Source: Comamonadaceae bacterium UBA2121
GTDB lineage: Bacteria > Pseudomonadota > Gammaproteobacteria > Burkholderiales > Burkholderiaceae_C
Direction: 5' to 3'
Length of the DNA stretch: 64,000 nucleotides
Assembly (NCBI GenBank): GCA_002331385.1
Contig: DCYB01000004.1
Coordinates: forward strand, 128,018-192,017
This document shows, in pieces, positions 46,605-57,191 of the stretch (within the stretch, counting starts at the first letter, position 1; the number at the start of each line of letters is the position of its first letter). Below the pieces are notes generated by a model that was not told the origin of the DNA, did no database searches, and saw only the letters and a program-made list of their open reading frames with translations. Position numbers and translations under genes: made by a program.

Positions 46605-47831
46605 TTACTGGGGGTTCACTAGACGATCGCCCACGCCCACTCCGTTGCGTACTTGCAGCAAAAGCACATACGACACGTTATCGAACGTACGGAACACCAT
46701 TCCCATTCCGTTGGCTTCGCTGGGCAGCTTGATCATGGTGCGGCTGTCATCGGTCTTGTCGCGAATGCGTTCGCCCTTCGTCAGCACGGTAAGAATCATG
46801 CCGGGCTCCAGTCCGTCATTTGCGCCACGGTTGATCGATACCACTTGATTCTGGCCCGCGTAATTCACCGCAGCACTGCCGTAGATCGAAACAACCCGCG
46901 CATCCACGTCATCCAGTGGAGCGTGTGGAACATAGTTGACGAAACTACGTGTTGCTAATGGCAACAATCGGTCACCAAAGCGAACTTCTTCCTTGATGGA
47001 GACGATGTCCAGCGTGGCGGGCACTGGGTCGGTATGTGTACCGCCCTTGCCATCTGGCGTGACCTCTTGCGACTCGCCACGCACTATCTCTGCGCGGCCC
47101 ACGTACTGCGCTTCATAGCCAAGGATGGCGCCCGTCTCCGGGTCCTTCAGGGCGATGGCGTTGCGGAAAATCCGGTAGGCGCGATCCTCGCCCGGCTCGG
47201 TCAACAGCGGTTGGCTGGCAGAGCCGCGTGCGTATACGCGGTCGCCCGTGCCCAGAATCTGGCGCGTTTCTGCGGAGGCCACGATGCGTGGTGCCAGCTC
47301 CAGCGTCTTGTCGCTCACCACTTCCGGCTCGACAAGAAACGGCTCGATCAGGTGCTGCGGAATCGTCGGCAAGGCGGACGTGGACACGCTGTCCGTGCGC
47401 GTGCGGGGCGACACACGCACGACGTCCGAACCACCGCCACGCGAGGTGGACAGGCGGGCGTAGCCGTCTACCTTTTCCAGATACAGCGTCTGGCCCGGAT
47501 AAATCAGGTGCGGGTTGCGGATCGTCTGCAGGTTCATGCCCCACAATTCCGGCCACCGCCACGGCTTGAGCAGATACAGCCCGGAGATCGACCACAGCGT
47601 ATCGCCACGCTTGACCACATACACGTCGGGCGCGTTGGACGCCAGCTCCGACAAAGGCACACCGCGCGACGCCACTTGCTGCGCCGTATCGCGCTGCTTG
47701 GGCGTCACCGGATAATTCTGCGCCTGCGCTCCAAAAGCCAACGCCGTGCCGGCGATCAATGCCAGGGTGCCGACCATGCGTGGCGCACATGATTTGGCAG
47801 AGCCCGTCAGCTTGTTCATCTTTTCACGCAT
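46605..47831 (-). CDS. LysM peptidoglycan-binding protein
   Basis: The 408-residue exported protein has a signal peptide (hydrophobic part about 20-36, then AFGAQAQ). A LysM domain runs over about 70-120 (YVVKRGDTLWSISGLYL, then IRNPHLIYPGQTLYL). A long C-terminal region of unknown fold ends in LLLQVRNGVGVGDRLVNPQ. Proteins of this build sit next to dprA in many beta-proteobacteria and probably bind murein. The start at 47831 has AGAGGG upstream; ATG 47819 is an alternative. It diverges from def. Confidence 0.9.
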   Translation of the reverse strand: MREKMNKLTGSAKSCAPRMVGTLALIAGTALAFGAQAQNYPVTPKQRDTAQQVASRGVPLSELASNAPDVYVVKRGDTLWSISGLYLLKPWRWPELWGMNLQTIRNPHLIYPGQTLYLEKVDGYARLSTSRGGGSDVVRVSPRTRTDSVSTSALPTIPQHLIEPFLVEPEVVSDKTLELAPRIVASAETRQILGTGDRVYARGSASQPLLTEPGEDRAYRIFRNAIALKDPETGAILGYEAQYVGRAEIVRGESQEVTPDGKGGTHTDPVPATLDIVSIKEEVRFGDRLLPLATRSFVNYVPHAPLDDVDARVVSIYGSAAVNYAGQNQVVSINRGANDGLEPGMILTVLTKGERIRDKTDDSRTMIKLPSEANGMGMVFRTFDNVSYVLLLQVRNGVGVGDRLVNPQ

Positions 47832-48022
47832 TGAAATTCGCCCTCTCAACGACCATATGCTTGCGATGCGCTGGAAATACATTTCCTATGCTGCACATGC
47901 ACAACGTTACAAACAAGCTCAGATTCTCTGCCCAAGCCCTTGATTGAGCAATGATTATTGCGCTCGCTTGCGACAGTCAGCATCAAAAGTGGCGAAAATA
48001 GCGACATATACCCTCATTGGAC

Positions 48023-48535
48023 ATGGCAATTCTTCCCATTCTTTGTTATCCCGATCCGCGCTTGCACAAGATCGCCAAGCCGGTGGACTCGGTCGATGAA
48101 CGCGTACACGCGATCCTCGACGACATGCTTGCGACCATGTACGACGCCAATGGCATCGGCCTGGCCGCCACGCAGGTGGACATCCACCAACGCATCGTGG
48201 TGATCGACGTTTCCGAGGAACGCGATCAACCTATCGTGCTCATCAACCCCGAAATCACTTGGTACAGCGAAGACAAGGTGATTGGCGACGAGGGCTGCCT
48301 GTCCGTTCCCGGCATCTACGACGGCGTGGAACGCTCCGACGCCGTGCATGTGCGCGCCACCGACCGCGACGGCTCCATCCGCGTGATCGAGGCCGAAGGC
48401 CTGCTGGCCGTGTGCGTGCAGCACGAGCTGGATCACCTGATGGGCAAAGTGTTCGTGGAATACCTCTCGCCCCTCAAGCGCAACCGTATCAAGACCAAGC
48501 TGCTCAAACAAAAGAAGGCCGAGGAACGTCCATGA
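48023..48535 (+). CDS. def: Peptide deformylase
   Basis: The 170-residue metalloenzyme removes the formyl group from the N-terminal Met of new proteins. The three PDF motifs are intact: [13 protein letters not shown] (metal Cys) and HELDH (two metal His and catalytic Glu). It begins [17 protein letters not shown] 48017 two codons earlier is also possible. The stop overlaps the next start as ATGA, making a def-lipoprotein-fmt operon. Confidence 0.97.
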   Translation: MAILPILCYPDPRLHKIAKPVDSVDERVHAILDDMLATMYDANGIGLAATQVDIHQRIVVIDVSEERDQPIVLINPEITWYSEDKVIGDEGCLSVPGIYDGVERSDAVHVRATDRDGSIRVIEAEGLLAVCVQHELDHLMGKVFVEYLSPLKRNRIKTKLLKQKKAEERP

Positions 48536-49068
48536 GCGCGGCCTGCGCCCGCCTGAAAGCGCTCCGCACGGCCGGAGGTCGGCTGGTGGGTGCAGTTAGT
48601 GCTCTGACCTTGGCGCTGGTCCTCAGTGGCTGCGCCATGTTCTCCCTGCCTGCGCCTGGCACGCCCGCGGCACAGGTTCCCGCCGCCATGGGCGGAGCGC
48701 CCTTGGCGGTCCAGGCTCTACCCAATAGCGGCGAGCGTTGGCTCTATTCCACGCTGCCCATGGGCCGTGAGGTGTATCACGTCGATCTGGACGCCGCGCG
48801 TCGCGTGACTTCCGTCACGCAAGTGCTGGATTTCCAGCACCTGTCCACTACGCCCATCGGCTGGACGCGCAATCAGGTGCTCGATTTCTACGGGCCGCCC
48901 TACGAGATCACCGAAGTAGCGAGCTTTCGCGGCAAGGTCTGGACCTACCGGTTCAACGACGCCATCAACCTGCGCCGCATGGCGCATATCCACATCGGCG
49001 TGGACAGCCGTGTTGCCAAGGTGATGTTCACCGACGAGCCCACGGCGGAAGATTTCCGCATGCGCTGA
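48532..49068 (+). CDS. BamE/SmpA-like lipoprotein
   Basis: The 178-residue product has a lipoprotein signal ending LVLSGC, with the mature N-terminus after that Cys. After a Pro/Ala-rich linker comes [20 protein letters not shown] and then [18 protein letters not shown] with KVWTYRFND. This pattern resembles SmpA/OmlA (BamE) folds seen in several Burkholderiales lipoproteins. It could help outer-membrane assembly, but true BamE is usually shorter and elsewhere, so this is a guess. The start overlaps the def stop by four bases, and fmt follows after 76 bases. Confidence 0.82.
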   Translation: MSAACARLKALRTAGGRLVGAVSALTLALVLSGCAMFSLPAPGTPAAQVPAAMGGAPLAVQALPNSGERWLYSTLPMGREVYHVDLDAARRVTSVTQVLDFQHLSTTPIGWTRNQVLDFYGPPYEITEVASFRGKVWTYRFNDAINLRRMAHIHIGVDSRVAKVMFTDEPTAEDFRMR

Positions 49069-49144
49069 TGCGCGCCGCGCCCGCCCGCCCGCAGCACGTG
49101 AGCGTCCGGACGGCGGCGCACGGGGCAAGAGTTACATTGCATTC

Positions 49145-50158
49145 ATGAACATCGTTTTCGCAGGTACCCCTGAATTCGCCGCCGTGGCGCTGCGCCGTCT
49201 GCTGGCGGCTGGTTTCCAGGTTCCACTGGTGCTGACCCAGCCGGACCGCCCCGCCGGGCGCGGCATGAAGTTGCAGGCATCGCCCGTCAAGCAATGTGCG
49301 CTGGAGCATGGCATTCCCGTGAGTCAGCCGCGCAGTCTGCGGCTGGATGGCAAGTACCCAGAAGACGCCGAAAGCGCCCGACAGGCGCTGCAAGCCAGCG
49401 GCGCTGACGTGATGGTGGTCGCCGCATATGGGCTGATCCTGCCGCAGTGGGTGCTCGATCTGCCGCGTCTGGGCTGCCTGAACATCCACGCCAGCCTGCT
49501 CCCGCGCTGGCGCGGCGCGGCACCCATCCACCGCGCCATCGAAGCGGGTGACGCGCAAACGGGCGTCACCATCATGCAGATGGACGCCGGTCTGGACACC
49601 GGCGACATGTTGCTGATCGAAGCTCTGCCGATAGCCTCCACGGACACCACCGCCGCACTGCACGACAAACTCGCCGCGCTGGGCGGGCGCATGATCGTGC
49701 AAGCGCTGGAGTTGGCGGCCTGCGGCGGCTTGCAACCCACGCCGCAGCCACGCGAAGGCCAGCCCGGTCATGATCAGGTGACCTACGCGCACAAGATCGA
49801 AAAGGCAGAAAGCACCATCGACTGGTCACTACCGGCCCACGTCATCGCGCGCCGCATTCGGGCTTTCGATCCCTTCCCCGGAGCCAGCACGCAGCTCGGC
49901 AGCGAGACCATCAAGGTCTGGGGCTGCGAAGACGCTGCGGACTCTGCACAATCGCGCGCCAACGGGCACAATACACCCGTCGGTTCGGTGGTTCACATCG
50001 ATGCCAACGGTATTGATGTGGCCTGCGGCGACGACTCCGTGCTGCGCCTGACCGTTTTGCAACGTGCGGGCGGTAAGCGCCTTGCATCTGCCGACTTCCT
50101 GCGCGGATTTGCACTGAAAGTTTCCGATGTGCTGGGCGACAGTTCAACGGGACCCTGA
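49145..50158 (+). CDS. fmt: Methionyl-tRNA formyltransferase
   Basis: The 337-residue enzyme formylates initiator Met-tRNA with 10-formyl-THF. The N-terminal domain begins [20 protein letters not shown] and has the catalytic [18 protein letters not shown] and [16 protein letters not shown]. The OB-fold-like C-terminal domain covers about 215-330. It is slightly longer than E. coli Fmt (315). It works with Def, encoded just upstream, as the two ends of N-formyl-Met metabolism. Confidence 0.97.
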   Translation: MNIVFAGTPEFAAVALRRLLAAGFQVPLVLTQPDRPAGRGMKLQASPVKQCALEHGIPVSQPRSLRLDGKYPEDAESARQALQASGADVMVVAAYGLILPQWVLDLPRLGCLNIHASLLPRWRGAAPIHRAIEAGDAQTGVTIMQMDAGLDTGDMLLIEALPIASTDTTAALHDKLAALGGRMIVQALELAACGGLQPTPQPREGQPGHDQVTYAHKIEKAESTIDWSLPAHVIARRIRAFDPFPGASTQLGSETIKVWGCEDAADSAQSRANGHNTPVGSVVHIDANGIDVACGDDSVLRLTVLQRAGGKRLASADFLRGFALKVSDVLGDSSTGP

Positions 50159-50202
50159 TTCGCCGCTCCCATGAACTCCAACATCCCGCTTCCCGCGCAC
50201 CC

Positions 50203-51072
50203 ATGAAACGCCAGAATTTATCGCTCAAGGCCGAGCGTCTGCGGCAATCTGCCAAGACGTTGTGGTCCGATTGCATGGCGATGACACGCGAGCCGTTTTT
50301 CCGCCTGGGCGTCAGCGACATGAGCGCGACCGGCATCGGCATCGCCGCGTGGGGACTGGTCACCGGTGTGGCGATGGTCAAAAGCGGCCTGTCCGTGCCG
50401 CTCTCGATCTTCATGTCTCTCGTGATCTACGCGGGCAGTGCGCAGTTGGCTGTGTTGCCGCTGCTGGTGGCGGGCGCGCCGCTGTGGGTGATCTGGCTGA
50501 CGGCGGCCTGCGTGAACCTGCGCTTTGTTATCTTCAGCCAGATGTGGCGCGGCTACTTTCAATATCTGCCGCGAAAACAGCGCCTTGTGCTCGGATATTT
50601 CAGCGGCGATGTCATATTTGTCGGCTTCATGAAGCGTTTTCCTGAAGTGAAACCGCAGCCCGAGCAAATTCCCTATTTCGCCGGTGCTGCTTCCACCAAC
50701 TGGTTTGTGTGGCAGATCCCGTCGATTGCCGGCATGTTGTTGGCTAATTTCATCCCGTTGTCGTGGGGATTGGGGTTTGCTGGCGTACTGGCGTTGCTCG
50801 GCATTCTGCTGTCCATGATCAACGACCGCTTCACTGTGTTGGCGACCGCGGTCGCGGGCACGGCAGCCATTGCCGCGTTTGCCCTGCCGCTGAAGATGAA
50901 CATTCTGGTCGCCGTGGTGGCCGCTGTGGCTGCTGGCCTGATCTTTGAGACGGTCGATCGCAACTTCAAGCGCCTCCAACTGCGCGGACGTGTCGAAGCC
51001 CAGATGGAAAAGGATGCTGCGCCCGATACTCCTGACGTGCCAGGGCCCGGCCACGGGGAGCGCAAGCCATGA
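50203..51072 (+). CDS. azlC: AzlC-family branched-chain amino acid permease subunit
   Basis: The 289-residue membrane protein has about six to seven helices between residues 40 and 250. The AzlC marks GVAMVKSGLSVPLSIFMSL, YAGSAQLAVLPLL and VNLRFVIFSQ are present. AzlCD pairs export branched-chain amino acids or related compounds. The basic and Pro-rich tail (about 265-289) is longer than in many relatives. It overlaps azlD by four bases (ATGA). Confidence 0.92.
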   Translation: MKRQNLSLKAERLRQSAKTLWSDCMAMTREPFFRLGVSDMSATGIGIAAWGLVTGVAMVKSGLSVPLSIFMSLVIYAGSAQLAVLPLLVAGAPLWVIWLTAACVNLRFVIFSQMWRGYFQYLPRKQRLVLGYFSGDVIFVGFMKRFPEVKPQPEQIPYFAGAASTNWFVWQIPSIAGMLLANFIPLSWGLGFAGVLALLGILLSMINDRFTVLATAVAGTAAIAAFALPLKMNILVAVVAAVAAGLIFETVDRNFKRLQLRGRVEAQMEKDAAPDTPDVPGPGHGERKP

Positions 51073-51404
51073 TCTGGTATGCGATGGAAATGATCCTCGC
51101 CACCCTCGGGCTCGGACTGATCACCGTTCTGACGCGCGCGTTTTTCATGATCCCCGAAAAGGAATTGCCCATGCCCGAGTGGCTGCGGCGCGGCCTCAAA
51201 TACGCGCCGCTCGCTGCACTCGGAGCGGTCATCGTGCCGGAACTGTTCATGACGCAGGGCGAATTCATTCACACGCTCAAAGATGCGCGCCTGCCAGCGC
51301 TGGTCGGCGCGGTCATTTATTACTACAGCAAACGCGGCATTCTGGGCACCATTCTGGTCGGCATGCTTATCTACCTGCCACTGCACATCGGCCTCGGATG
51401 GTAA
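51069..51404 (+). CDS. azlD: AzlD-family permease small subunit
   Basis: The 111-residue protein has four hydrophobic helices and the AzlD features TVLTRAFFMIPEKELPMPEWLRRG-like (here split across residues about 18-42), LKYAPLAALGAVIVPE and GILGTILVGMLIYL. It acts with AzlC as the small subunit of the exporter. The start codon overlaps the azlC stop. Confidence 0.92.
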   Translation: MIWYAMEMILATLGLGLITVLTRAFFMIPEKELPMPEWLRRGLKYAPLAALGAVIVPELFMTQGEFIHTLKDARLPALVGAVIYYYSKRGILGTILVGMLIYLPLHIGLGW

Positions 51405-51543
51405 GTGGGAGCGCAGCGCGCGCCCGGTCTGGGGCTGCATAAGAGACTGGATGTGCCACCGCACCTACAATTGCGGTCAGTTTCATGTCCGTGCCGTGAC
51501 AGTCTGTTGACTCCTGCGGCGTCCGTATTCCAACTGAATCACC

Positions 51544-52734
51544 ATGCAAATTCTTCGCTTCTCCGACCTTTGCGCTCAAGGCAAGGCATCCGGCCAACGT
51601 GTTTTCATCCGTGCAGACCTGAATGTTCCACAGGACGATAACGGCAAGATCACTGAAGATACGCGCATTCGCGCCTCGCTGCCCTGCATCCAGATGGCAC
51701 TTGACGCGGGCGCTGCCGTGATGGTGACGAGCCATCTGGGTCGTCCGACCGAAGGCGAATTCAAGCCCGAAGACTCACTCAAGCCCGTCGCAGAGCGCAT
51801 GTCCGAGCTGCTCGGGCGCGACGTTCCCGTGGTGGCCAACTGGGTGGACGGCGTGGACGTGCAGCCCGGTCAGGTTGTCCTGCTGGAAAACTGCCGCCTG
51901 AACAAAGGCGAGAAGAAGAACAACCCCGAGCTGGCGCAGAAGATGGCCAAGCTGTGCGACATCTACGTGAACGATGCCTTCGGTACGGCCCACCGCGCGG
52001 AAGGCACGACCTACGGCATTGCCGAATACGCCCAGACCGCCTGCGCAGGCCCGCTGCTGGCAGCCGAGATCGACGCCATTTCACAAGCACTCGCCAATCC
52101 CAAGCGTCCGCTTATCGCCATCGTGGCGGGCTCCAAGGTGTCCACCAAGCTGACCATCCTGCAAAGCCTGTCGAAGAACGTTGACGGACTGATCGTGGGT
52201 GGCGGCATCGCCAACACCTTCATGCTGGCGGCGGGTCTGAAGATCGGCAAGTCGCTGGCCGAACCGGATCTGCTGGGCGATGCCAAGGCCGTGATCGAAT
52301 CAATGAAGGCGCGCGGCGCCGAGGTGCCAATTCCCACCGATGTGGTGGTCGCCAAGACGTTTGCCGCCGACGCCGAAGCCACCGTGAAGGCAGCGACCGA
52401 CGTGGCCGACGACGACATGATTCTGGACATCGGCCCCGAAACCGCTGCCAAACTGGCCGCTCAACTCAAAGCTGCTGGCACCATCGTCTGGAACGGCCCG
52501 GTGGGCGTGTTCGAATTCGACCAGTTCGCCAACGGCACCAAGACCCTTGCCACAGCCATCGCCGAGTCCAGCGCATTCAGCATCGCCGGTGGCGGCGACA
52601 CGCTGGCGGCCATCGCCAAGTACGGCATCGAGAAAAACGTGGGCTACATCTCCACCGGCGGCGGCGCATTCCTTGAAGTGCTGGAAGGCAAGACCCTGCC
52701 CGCCTTCGACATCCTGCAAAAACGCGCCGGCTGA
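51544..52734 (+). CDS. pgk: Phosphoglycerate kinase
   Basis: The 396-residue glycolytic and gluconeogenic enzyme transfers phosphate between 1,3-bisphosphoglycerate and ADP. It has the signature [16 protein letters not shown] sequence near the start (here [17 protein letters not shown]). [24 protein letters not shown] and [11 protein letters not shown] follow, then WNGPVGVFE and [14 protein letters not shown] at the nucleotide site. Length is standard. A GC-rich hairpin (52759-52789, no T tract) follows the stop. Confidence 0.98.
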   Translation: MQILRFSDLCAQGKASGQRVFIRADLNVPQDDNGKITEDTRIRASLPCIQMALDAGAAVMVTSHLGRPTEGEFKPEDSLKPVAERMSELLGRDVPVVANWVDGVDVQPGQVVLLENCRLNKGEKKNNPELAQKMAKLCDIYVNDAFGTAHRAEGTTYGIAEYAQTACAGPLLAAEIDAISQALANPKRPLIAIVAGSKVSTKLTILQSLSKNVDGLIVGGGIANTFMLAAGLKIGKSLAEPDLLGDAKAVIESMKARGAEVPIPTDVVVAKTFAADAEATVKAATDVADDDMILDIGPETAAKLAAQLKAAGTIVWNGPVGVFEFDQFANGTKTLATAIAESSAFSIAGGGDTLAAIAKYGIEKNVGYISTGGGAFLEVLEGKTLPAFDILQKRAG

Positions 52735-53017
52735 TCCTCCCCGGCCTGCTGCGGGGCGCTTCCTCCGGCCCGCGCGCTGGCGGAGGAAGTGCTTACCCGA
52801 ACAAGAGAAATGCCGTGCGCGACGAGTCAGCCAATCTCATCAAACGGCCGTTTATGTCCATCCAAATTGACATGAATGCGTGCAAAACAACAAAAATACT
52901 GTTTCAACTTGCACTTAACCACAATTTCTCTTGTTTTTTGTAACTTCTCTGCACAGAATTCATAGCAATCTTGGGGTGATGCATTTCGCCCCATCGTCAT
53001 TAGGTATGGAGGGAAGT

Positions 53018-53707
53018 ATGGCTATTCACACGAAGCTCGGCCTCGCACTGGCGGTCGCCGGGCTGGCGGCAGCACTGAGCGGCTGCAGCAACGCACCGAT
53101 TCCACTGGCTAAGAATTTCGAGCTGACAAGCGAATACAAGGTCCGCTCGGCTGGACATTGGGAAATTCTCTCGCGCGATATCGTCTCCCAGACCCGCGAT
53201 GGGCTGGCCCGCGCAGGCTACCGTGCCGATACTCCCGTGTATGTTTCCATGCCGGCCAATGCGAGCACGTTCGACCTTGCATTCCGCGACTTCCTGATCA
53301 CGCACCTCGTGCAGGACGGCGCCAAGGTGTACGAGCGTCCTGGCCAGGGCCTGGAAGTCACCTACAACGCCCAGTTGGTGCGCCACAACAGTGATCGTCC
53401 GCACTTCATCCCCGGCCAGTTCACGATGCTGGCTGGCGGCGTGATGGCCGCTTATGGCCTGCGCCACTCGCACCTGGACACCCAACTGCTGGCCGTGCTC
53501 GGTCTGGCAGGCGCTGCGGACTACGCCAACAGCATCAGCTCCGGCGGCCCGACCAATACCGAGATGGTGCTGACCACGACCGTCAGCAATGCCGGTCAGT
53601 ACGTGTCGCGCAAGACCGATGTGTACTATCTTGAAAACGCCGACACGCCCCTGTTCCTGCGCCCCTCGTACTACCGCGCAGTCAACATGAACGTGGTCGC
53701 GCAATGA
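53018..53707 (+). CDS. Hypothetical lipoprotein
   Basis: The 229-residue product has a lipoprotein signal with LSGC (Cys23). The ATG at 53018 follows GGAGGGA. I do not recognise the family. Residues about 30-130 look like a small alpha/beta domain (LTSEYKVRSAGHWEILSRD, then TPVYVSMPA). A Gly/Ala-rich segment near 145-170 could insert in a membrane. The C-terminus is DVYYLENADTPLFLRPSYY. It overlaps the next lipoprotein gene by four bases (ATGA), so the two probably act together in the envelope. Confidence 0.85.
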   Translation: MAIHTKLGLALAVAGLAAALSGCSNAPIPLAKNFELTSEYKVRSAGHWEILSRDIVSQTRDGLARAGYRADTPVYVSMPANASTFDLAFRDFLITHLVQDGAKVYERPGQGLEVTYNAQLVRHNSDRPHFIPGQFTMLAGGVMAAYGLRHSHLDTQLLAVLGLAGAADYANSISSGGPTNTEMVLTTTVSNAGQYVSRKTDVYYLENADTPLFLRPSYYRAVNMNVVAQ

Positions 53708-54312
53708 TGATGACGAAAGCAATCAAGATGACGAACCGCATGAGCCGTAGCGCCAGCATCGCGCTTGCCTCCATCGCCGCCGCTTCTGTGCTGGCTGGCT
53801 GCTCCGTATTCCAGCCCGCGCCGGTGGCCGTGCGTGCCGAGCCCAGCTATCAGGACGCCGGCAACAACGCCTTCCTGCTCAGCAGCAAGGACGCCGTCAA
53901 CCAGTTGCTCGTCGGCATGGACGTCAACGCCGTCGGTCCCGGCCCCGTGCTGGTGGCCACGATCGTGGATGTGAACGACACCTCGCGTTCCGCCCCGCTT
54001 GGCCGCACGCTGTCCGAGCAATACGCCACCAACATGGCGATGGCAGGCTACAACGTCAAGGAAATCAAGCTGCGCGGCACCGTCTTCGTGCGCGAAGGCG
54101 CGGGCGAACTGCTCCTGTCCCGCGAAGTGCGCGACATCGCCCGCACGCACAATGCCGCCATGGTGCTGGTGGGCACGTATTCGCCCGCCTCGGCTTACAC
54201 CTATGTGAGCATGAAGCTGGTGCGCACCGAGGACAGCCGCATCATTCGCGGCTATGACTACGCGCTGCCCATGGATCGCGACGTCAAGCGCCTGCTGGGC
54301 GCACCGCGCTAA
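53704..54312 (+). CDS. FlgO-family outer-membrane lipoprotein
   Basis: The 202-residue product has a lipoprotein signal ending SVLAGC (Cys33; starts at ATG codons 9 or 13 would shorten it). The mature part matches the FlgO domain: VLVATIVDVNDTSRSAPLGRTLSEQ, then VREIKLRG-like (here VKEIKLRGTVFV), and AAMVLVGTYSPAS. FlgO in Vibrio is an outer-membrane flagellar lipoprotein. No flagellar genes are near, so the role here may be general. It is co-transcribed with the lipoprotein gene before it and followed by a terminator. Confidence 0.88.
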   Translation: MMMTKAIKMTNRMSRSASIALASIAAASVLAGCSVFQPAPVAVRAEPSYQDAGNNAFLLSSKDAVNQLLVGMDVNAVGPGPVLVATIVDVNDTSRSAPLGRTLSEQYATNMAMAGYNVKEIKLRGTVFVREGAGELLLSREVRDIARTHNAAMVLVGTYSPASAYTYVSMKLVRTEDSRIIRGYDYALPMDRDVKRLLGAPR

Positions 54313-54330
54313 GCGCCTCGCTTCCTCCGC

Positions 54331-54357
54331 AAAAAAACCGCCTCCGGGCGGTTTTTT
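54331..54357 (+). terminator. Terminator after the lipoprotein pair
   Basis: AAAACCGCC and GGCGGTTTT pair around a tight loop with six T at the end. It starts 19 bases after the FlgO-family stop. The A run before the stem lets it act on the other strand too. Confidence 0.92.
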
Positions 54358-54438
54358 GTTGAGCGGGCCATGGCGCCGCTGGATCAGTGAGGTACCGCTA
54401 GCGCTCCAGCGGCTTGCATCAGCAGCGCCCTCTCCCCA

Positions 54439-55320
54439 TCACGCGCGCCGAGCGGGCCAGAGAACGGACGCAATGGCCACCATCATGAGGCCGACGGCGG
54501 TCCAATCCTGCCAGTGCAGCACCTCCCCCAACCACAGCGACCCGCTGAACACCCCGATCACCGGAATCAGCATCACGCTCAAAGTGGACGCTACCGGCGG
54601 CAGCGTGCGCGCCAGGAAGAACCAGGTGATCTGCGCAAACCCGAGCGCCAGGAAGGCGTTGTAGAGGATGCCGAACGTCGCCGCGCCATCCGGCATGACC
54701 CAGCGGTCGTGCTCGAACACCACTGACACCGTGATCAGCACTGCGCAGCCGATGGCAATCATCCAGAACGACAGCGTCATCAGCGGCACGGGCACGTGCG
54801 TGCGGCGCAGCAACTGCGTGCCCACCGCCCAACTGCAGGCGGAAATCAGCATCAGGATCATGCCGAACGGCTTGCTGCCCAGCGCGCCCATCTCGTGCCA
54901 CAGCAACAGCAGCACCCCCAGCGCCGCCGCCGCCACGCCGAGCCATGCGCGGTGCGCCAGCTTGTCCTTGAAAAAGAGGCTGCCAAGCACAGCCGAAAAA
55001 ATCGGCATGGTGTAGCCCAGAATCGCAGCGCGGCCGCTGGAGAGATTCGGGATCGCGAGAATCATGAGGCAGTGCCACAACACCACGTTGGGAATGGCAA
55101 GCTTGAGCACCGTGCCCCAGTATTCACGCGGGATGCGGAACGACAGCTTTTGCTGCACCACCACCAACGCAACTACCGGCAGGCCCAGCACCAGCGACAG
55201 CGCGCGGAACGTGAGCGGCGGGAAATGCGCAAGGCCCTGCTTCATGACGGGCCAGTTCAGGCCCCAGATCACGGTCAGCAAAACGAGCAGGACAAGTTGG
55301 CGTCGGGAAAAGGAAGGCAT
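54439..55320 (-). CDS. DMT-superfamily transporter (EamA domains)
   Basis: The 293-residue inner-membrane protein has ten predicted helices in two EamA repeats (about 5-140 and 150-285). It opens [20 protein letters not shown], a typical EamA entry with the WGLN motif. These carriers export metabolites or amino acids; the substrate is unknown. It diverges from pyrF, with 57 bases between, and converges on the FlgO-family terminator. Confidence 0.9.
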   Translation of the reverse strand: MPSFSRRQLVLLVLLTVIWGLNWPVMKQGLAHFPPLTFRALSLVLGLPVVALVVVQQKLSFRIPREYWGTVLKLAIPNVVLWHCLMILAIPNLSSGRAAILGYTMPIFSAVLGSLFFKDKLAHRAWLGVAAAALGVLLLLWHEMGALGSKPFGMILMLISACSWAVGTQLLRRTHVPVPLMTLSFWMIAIGCAVLITVSVVFEHDRWVMPDGAATFGILYNAFLALGFAQITWFFLARTLPPVASTLSVMLIPVIGVFSGSLWLGEVLHWQDWTAVGLMMVAIASVLWPARRA

Positions 55321-55377
55321 GGCTCAGGATTCTGCCTGTGCGTGGCAGACTCTGCCTCAGCCACTAAAATTGCGCCC

Positions 55378-56202
55378 ATGACCTTCACAGAAATGCTGCA
55401 CGACGCCTCGGCGCAAAATCAATCCCTGTTGTGCGTGGGGCTGGACCCGGAGCCGGGCCGCTTCCCCGAGGCCATGCGCGGCAACGCGAACAAGATCTAC
55501 GACTTCTGCGCCGCCATCGTGGACGCCACCGCCGATCTGGCATGCTCGTTCAAGCCGCAGATTGCCTATTTCGCCGCGCATCGCGCGGAAGACCAGTTGG
55601 AGCGCCTGATGCAGCACATGCGCGCCAACGCGCCGCACGTGCCCGTCATCCTCGACGCCAAGCGCGGCGACATCGGCTCCACCGCCGAGCAGTACGCCAA
55701 GGAGGCGTTCGAGCGCTACGGTGCGGATGCGGTCACGCTCTCGCCGTTCATGGGCTTCGACTCCATCGAGCCGTACCTTGCCTATCACGGCAAGGGCGCA
55801 TTCCTGCTGTGCCGCACCTCCAACCCGGGTGGCAACGACCTGCAAGCGCAGCGCCTGGCCAGCATCGACGGCCAGCCCCTGCTCTATGAACACGTGGCTG
55901 TGCAGGCGCAAGGGCCGTGGAACAAGAACGGCCAGCTTGGCCTGGTGGTCGGTGCGACCTACCCGGCCGAAATCGAACGCGTGCGCGCGCTCGCGCCCAC
56001 CTTGCCGTTGCTGATTCCGGGCGTGGGCGCACAAGGCGGTGACGCCGTCGCCACGGTGCGCGCAGGCCTGACACCGCAGGGCATGATCGCCGTGAACTCT
56101 TCGCGCGCCATCCTGTACGCCTCTGCGGGCGCCGACTTTGCCGCCGCAGCACGCCAGGCCGCGCAGGCCACGCGCGACACGCTCAACGCGGCGCGCCCCT
56201 GA
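55378..56202 (+). CDS. pyrF: Orotidine 5'-phosphate decarboxylase (type 2)
   Basis: The 274-residue enzyme makes UMP from OMP, the last step of de novo pyrimidine synthesis. It carries [25 protein letters not shown] and the catalytic [17 protein letters not shown] (Lys and Asp), with VGATYPAE later. The length and these motifs mark the longer type-2 group. The ATG at 55378 begins the conserved part. A LysR-type regulator starts 15 bases downstream, probably read on the same transcript by chance. Confidence 0.97.
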   Translation: MTFTEMLHDASAQNQSLLCVGLDPEPGRFPEAMRGNANKIYDFCAAIVDATADLACSFKPQIAYFAAHRAEDQLERLMQHMRANAPHVPVILDAKRGDIGSTAEQYAKEAFERYGADAVTLSPFMGFDSIEPYLAYHGKGAFLLCRTSNPGGNDLQAQRLASIDGQPLLYEHVAVQAQGPWNKNGQLGLVVGATYPAEIERVRALAPTLPLLIPGVGAQGGDAVATVRAGLTPQGMIAVNSSRAILYASAGADFAAAARQAAQATRDTLNAARP

Positions 56203-56217
56203 TCGCACGCGCCGGCC

Positions 56218-57117
56218 ATGCAGCTCAAATGGCTGGACGACTTCATCGCGCTGGCCAGCGAGCGCAGCTACACGCGCGCGGCGGAGCTGCGACACGTCAC
56301 CCACCCCGCCTTTGGTCGGCGCATCCGCGCGCTGGAGGCGTGGGCAGGCACGGCGCTGGTGGAGCCCGGCAGCGGGCCGGTGCGCCTGACGCCGGCTGGC
56401 GAATCGTTTCTGGAAACGGCGCAGCAGCTCACACACAACCTCACGCAATCGCATGAAGAGCTGCAAACCATCGCCGGACGCCATGCGCGCACGGTGACGC
56501 TGGCCACCGGCCGCACGCTGGCGCGCACCGTGGTGGCCGACTGGCTGGTGCGCGTGCGTGGCCTGCTCAATGAAGGCGAGCTGCACATCGTCACCGGCTC
56601 ACTCGCAGAAACCGTAGATGCTTTGCAGCGCGGTGATGCCGATTTTTCCGTGCTGTTTCACCATCCCGCGCTGGTGGTGCCGCTCGATGCGCGCCAATAC
56701 CTGCATGCCACGCTGGCGTCGGACAAGCTTGTGCCGCTGTCGCAGGCCCATGCCTCGGGCGAGCCACGCTATCGCTTTGGCGACGGGGGCGCCACGCCCT
56801 ACGTCGCCTATGCGCGCAGCCTCGCGCTGGGGCGGCTGGTGGAAGACCACCTCGCGCACCACCCCGAAGCGCCCCGGCTGCGTCGCCTGATGGAATGCGA
56901 CTCACCCGACGCGCACCACGAATATGTGCTGAAGGGGCTCGGCATGTCCTGGCTGCCATGGTCGCTGGCGCATGCCGATGTGAAGAAGGGCCGACTCGCA
57001 CGCGCAGGCGATAAGCACATGGACATCCGGTTCGACGTGCGCGTGTACCGCCCCAAACGCCGGCTTTCGCCTTTTGCCGAAGCCATGTGGGCGCAGCTCG
57101 TCAATCGCCAGCTCTGA
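56218..57117 (+). CDS. LysR-family transcriptional regulator
   Basis: The 299-residue protein has an N-terminal winged HTH (residues about 3-62): WLDDFIALASERSYTRAAEL, then THPAFGRRIRALEAW. A type-2 periplasmic-binding-like effector domain covers about 90-295. The HTH form HPAFGRRI is a divergent LysR variant. It lies before a Bug-type binding protein gene, and a perfect inverted repeat between them may be its operator, so it could control that gene and the aspartoacylase-like gene after it. Confidence 0.92.
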   Translation: MQLKWLDDFIALASERSYTRAAELRHVTHPAFGRRIRALEAWAGTALVEPGSGPVRLTPAGESFLETAQQLTHNLTQSHEELQTIAGRHARTVTLATGRTLARTVVADWLVRVRGLLNEGELHIVTGSLAETVDALQRGDADFSVLFHHPALVVPLDARQYLHATLASDKLVPLSQAHASGEPRYRFGDGGATPYVAYARSLALGRLVEDHLAHHPEAPRLRRLMECDSPDAHHEYVLKGLGMSWLPWSLAHADVKKGRLARAGDKHMDIRFDVRVYRPKRRLSPFAEAMWAQLVNRQL

Positions 57118-57191
57118 ACACGCGCGCGTTTTGCAGACGCTGCAGCGCAGCAATATCTGCACGTTCTCTCAAGAACGACATTTCGATAGCA

